Source of the DNA: Actinomycetes bacterium
GTDB taxonomy: Bacteria; Actinomycetota; Actinomycetes; Mycobacteriales; Micromonosporaceae
DNA length: 14,350 nt
Reading direction: 5' to 3'
Assembly: GCA_023402505.1 (NCBI GenBank)
Contig: JAEYGD010000108.1
Coordinates: forward strand, 1 to 14,350
How positions within the stretch are numbered: the stretch's first letter is position 1; each line of letters begins with the position of its first letter. A program made the position numbers and the translations under genes. The notes beneath the pieces are model-generated. The model searched no databases, was not told the DNA's origin, and saw only the letters and a list, made by a program, of their open reading frames with translations. Of this stretch, positions 13,484 through 14,350 are shown piece after piece.

Positions 13484-14350
13484 GTGGACGAGGCCCTGCT
13501 CCGGAGCCTCACGCCGACGGTGCTCGGCGTCCTCGTCCGCCGCGGAGCCGACTTCGCGGCGGCCGAGGACGCCGTGCAGGACGCGCTGGTCGAGGCGCTC
13601 CGCGTCTGGCCGGCCGACCCGCCACGGGACCCGAAGGGCTGGCTGGTCACCGTTGCGTGGCGCCGGTTCCTCGACGCGACCCGCGCCGACGCCGCCCGCC
13701 GCCGGCGCGAGGACCTCGTCGACGAGGAGCCGGCACCCGGGCCAACGTCCGCCGTCGACGACACACTCCGGCTCTACTTCCTGTGCGCCCACCCGTCGCT
13801 GACGGCGTCGTCGGCGGTCGCGCTCACGCTGCGCGCCGTGGGCGGGCTGACCACCCGCCAGATCGCCCAGGCCTACCTGGTGCCCGAGGCGACCATGGCT
13901 CAGCGCATCAGCCGGGCCAAGCGCACCGTCTCCGGCGTGCGCTTCGACCAGCCGGGAGACGTCACCACCGTGCTGCGCGTGCTCTACCTGGTCTTCAACG
14001 AGGGCTACTCGGGCGACGTCAACCTGGCCGCCGAGGCCATCCGGCTCACCCGGCAGCTCGCCGCGGCGATCGACCATCCCGAGGTGGCGGGGCTGCTCGC
14101 CCTCATGCTGCTGCACCACGCCCGTCGCGCCACCCGGACCGCGCCCGACGGCAGCCTGGTGCCGCTCGCCCGGCAGGACCGCCGCCGCTGGGACACCGGT
14201 TCCATCGCCGAGGGCGTGGAGATCCTGCAGGCGGCCCTGGCGCGTGACCGGCTGGGCGAGTTCCAGGCCCAGGCCGCCATCGCGGCGCTGCACGCCGACG
14301 CGCCCACCGCCGAGGAGACCGACTGGGTGCAGATCGTCGAGTGGTACGAC
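13484..14350 (+). CDS. ECF42-group RNA polymerase sigma factor (3' end outside window)
   Basis: A sigma factor that redirects RNA polymerase to a small promoter set. The GTG start lies 3 bases after the YCII stop with no clear ribosome site, so translation is probably coupled. Region 2 covers about 1-70 (AEDAVQDALVEALRVWP, PKGWLVTVAWRRFLD). Region 4 covers about 105-150, with the helix-turn-helix in LTTRQIAQAYLVPEATMAQR and ISRAKRTV. Characteristic of this group are DDTLRLYFLCAHPSL (about 92-106) and VLYLVFNEGY (166-175), which opens a long helical C-terminal extension. 289 residues are visible of a usual length near 400, and the rest lies past the right edge. No anti-sigma gene is seen; ECF42 members are thought to be controlled through the extension. 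SigJ/ECF41 is excluded because there is no SnoaL-like tail. Confidence 0.93.
   Translation, partial: MDEALLRSLTPTVLGVLVRRGADFAAAEDAVQDALVEALRVWPADPPRDPKGWLVTVAWRRFLDATRADAARRRREDLVDEEPAPGPTSAVDDTLRLYFLCAHPSLTASSAVALTLRAVGGLTTRQIAQAYLVPEATMAQRISRAKRTVSGVRFDQPGDVTTVLRVLYLVFNEGYSGDVNLAAEAIRLTRQLAAAIDHPEVAGLLALMLLHHARRATRTAPDGSLVPLARQDRRRWDTGSIAEGVEILQAALARDRLGEFQAQAAIAALHADAPTAEETDWVQIVEWYD

Overview
The window is very GC-rich (roughly 70% or more by eye). It has short, tightly coupled operons, GTG starts with GGAGG-type Shine-Dalgarno sites, a lipoprotein solute-binding protein and an ECF42-type sigma factor. This points to an actinomycete, most likely Micromonosporaceae or a relative; that placement is inference. 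No insertion sequences, tRNAs, rRNAs or CRISPR arrays were seen, and no gene-free stretch exceeds about 260 bases.

Positions 1-10425 form a sialic-acid (or related amino-sugar acid) scavenging locus. A leftward operon begins near 7591 and encodes, in transcription order, a peptide-class solute-binding lipoprotein, a DppB-type permease, a fused DppC-DppD permease/ATPase, a DppF-type ATPase, a DHDPS/N-acetylneuraminate-lyase-family aldolase and a NanK-like ROK kinase that runs off the left edge. Most genes overlap by 1-4 bases or are 2 bases apart. The exception is a gap of about 108 bases with a strong hairpin between the binding protein and the permease. Divergent from it is a FadR/FCD-type GntR regulator (7639-8370), followed by a terminator and a secreted exo-sialidase (8626-10377) with its own TTGACG-N17-TAATTT promoter. 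A near-identical element (18 of 21 positions) built on repeated GACRTCW heptamers lies in the regulator/operon intergenic region and just after the -10 of the sialidase promoter. It is the best candidate for the regulator's operator. The implied logic: the secreted sialidase releases sialic acid, the binding protein and ABC transporter import it, the aldolase splits it to N-acetylmannosamine and pyruvate, the kinase makes ManNAc-6-phosphate, and the GntR protein senses an intermediate and controls both units. No NanE epimerase or NagA/NagB is visible; they may lie left of the window or elsewhere.

Positions 10448-12867 hold three apparently unrelated genes separated by terminators: a leftward YgiD/LigB-type extradiol dioxygenase, a rightward PAP2-like membrane protein with a degenerate last motif, and a leftward two-helix membrane protein of unknown function.

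Positions 12994-14350 hold a rightward two-gene unit, a YCII/DGPF-domain protein and an ECF42-type sigma factor truncated by the right edge. It is preceded by TGTCGA-N17-CGTC, which fits the promoter I recall for the ECF42 group, so the unit is probably autoregulated.
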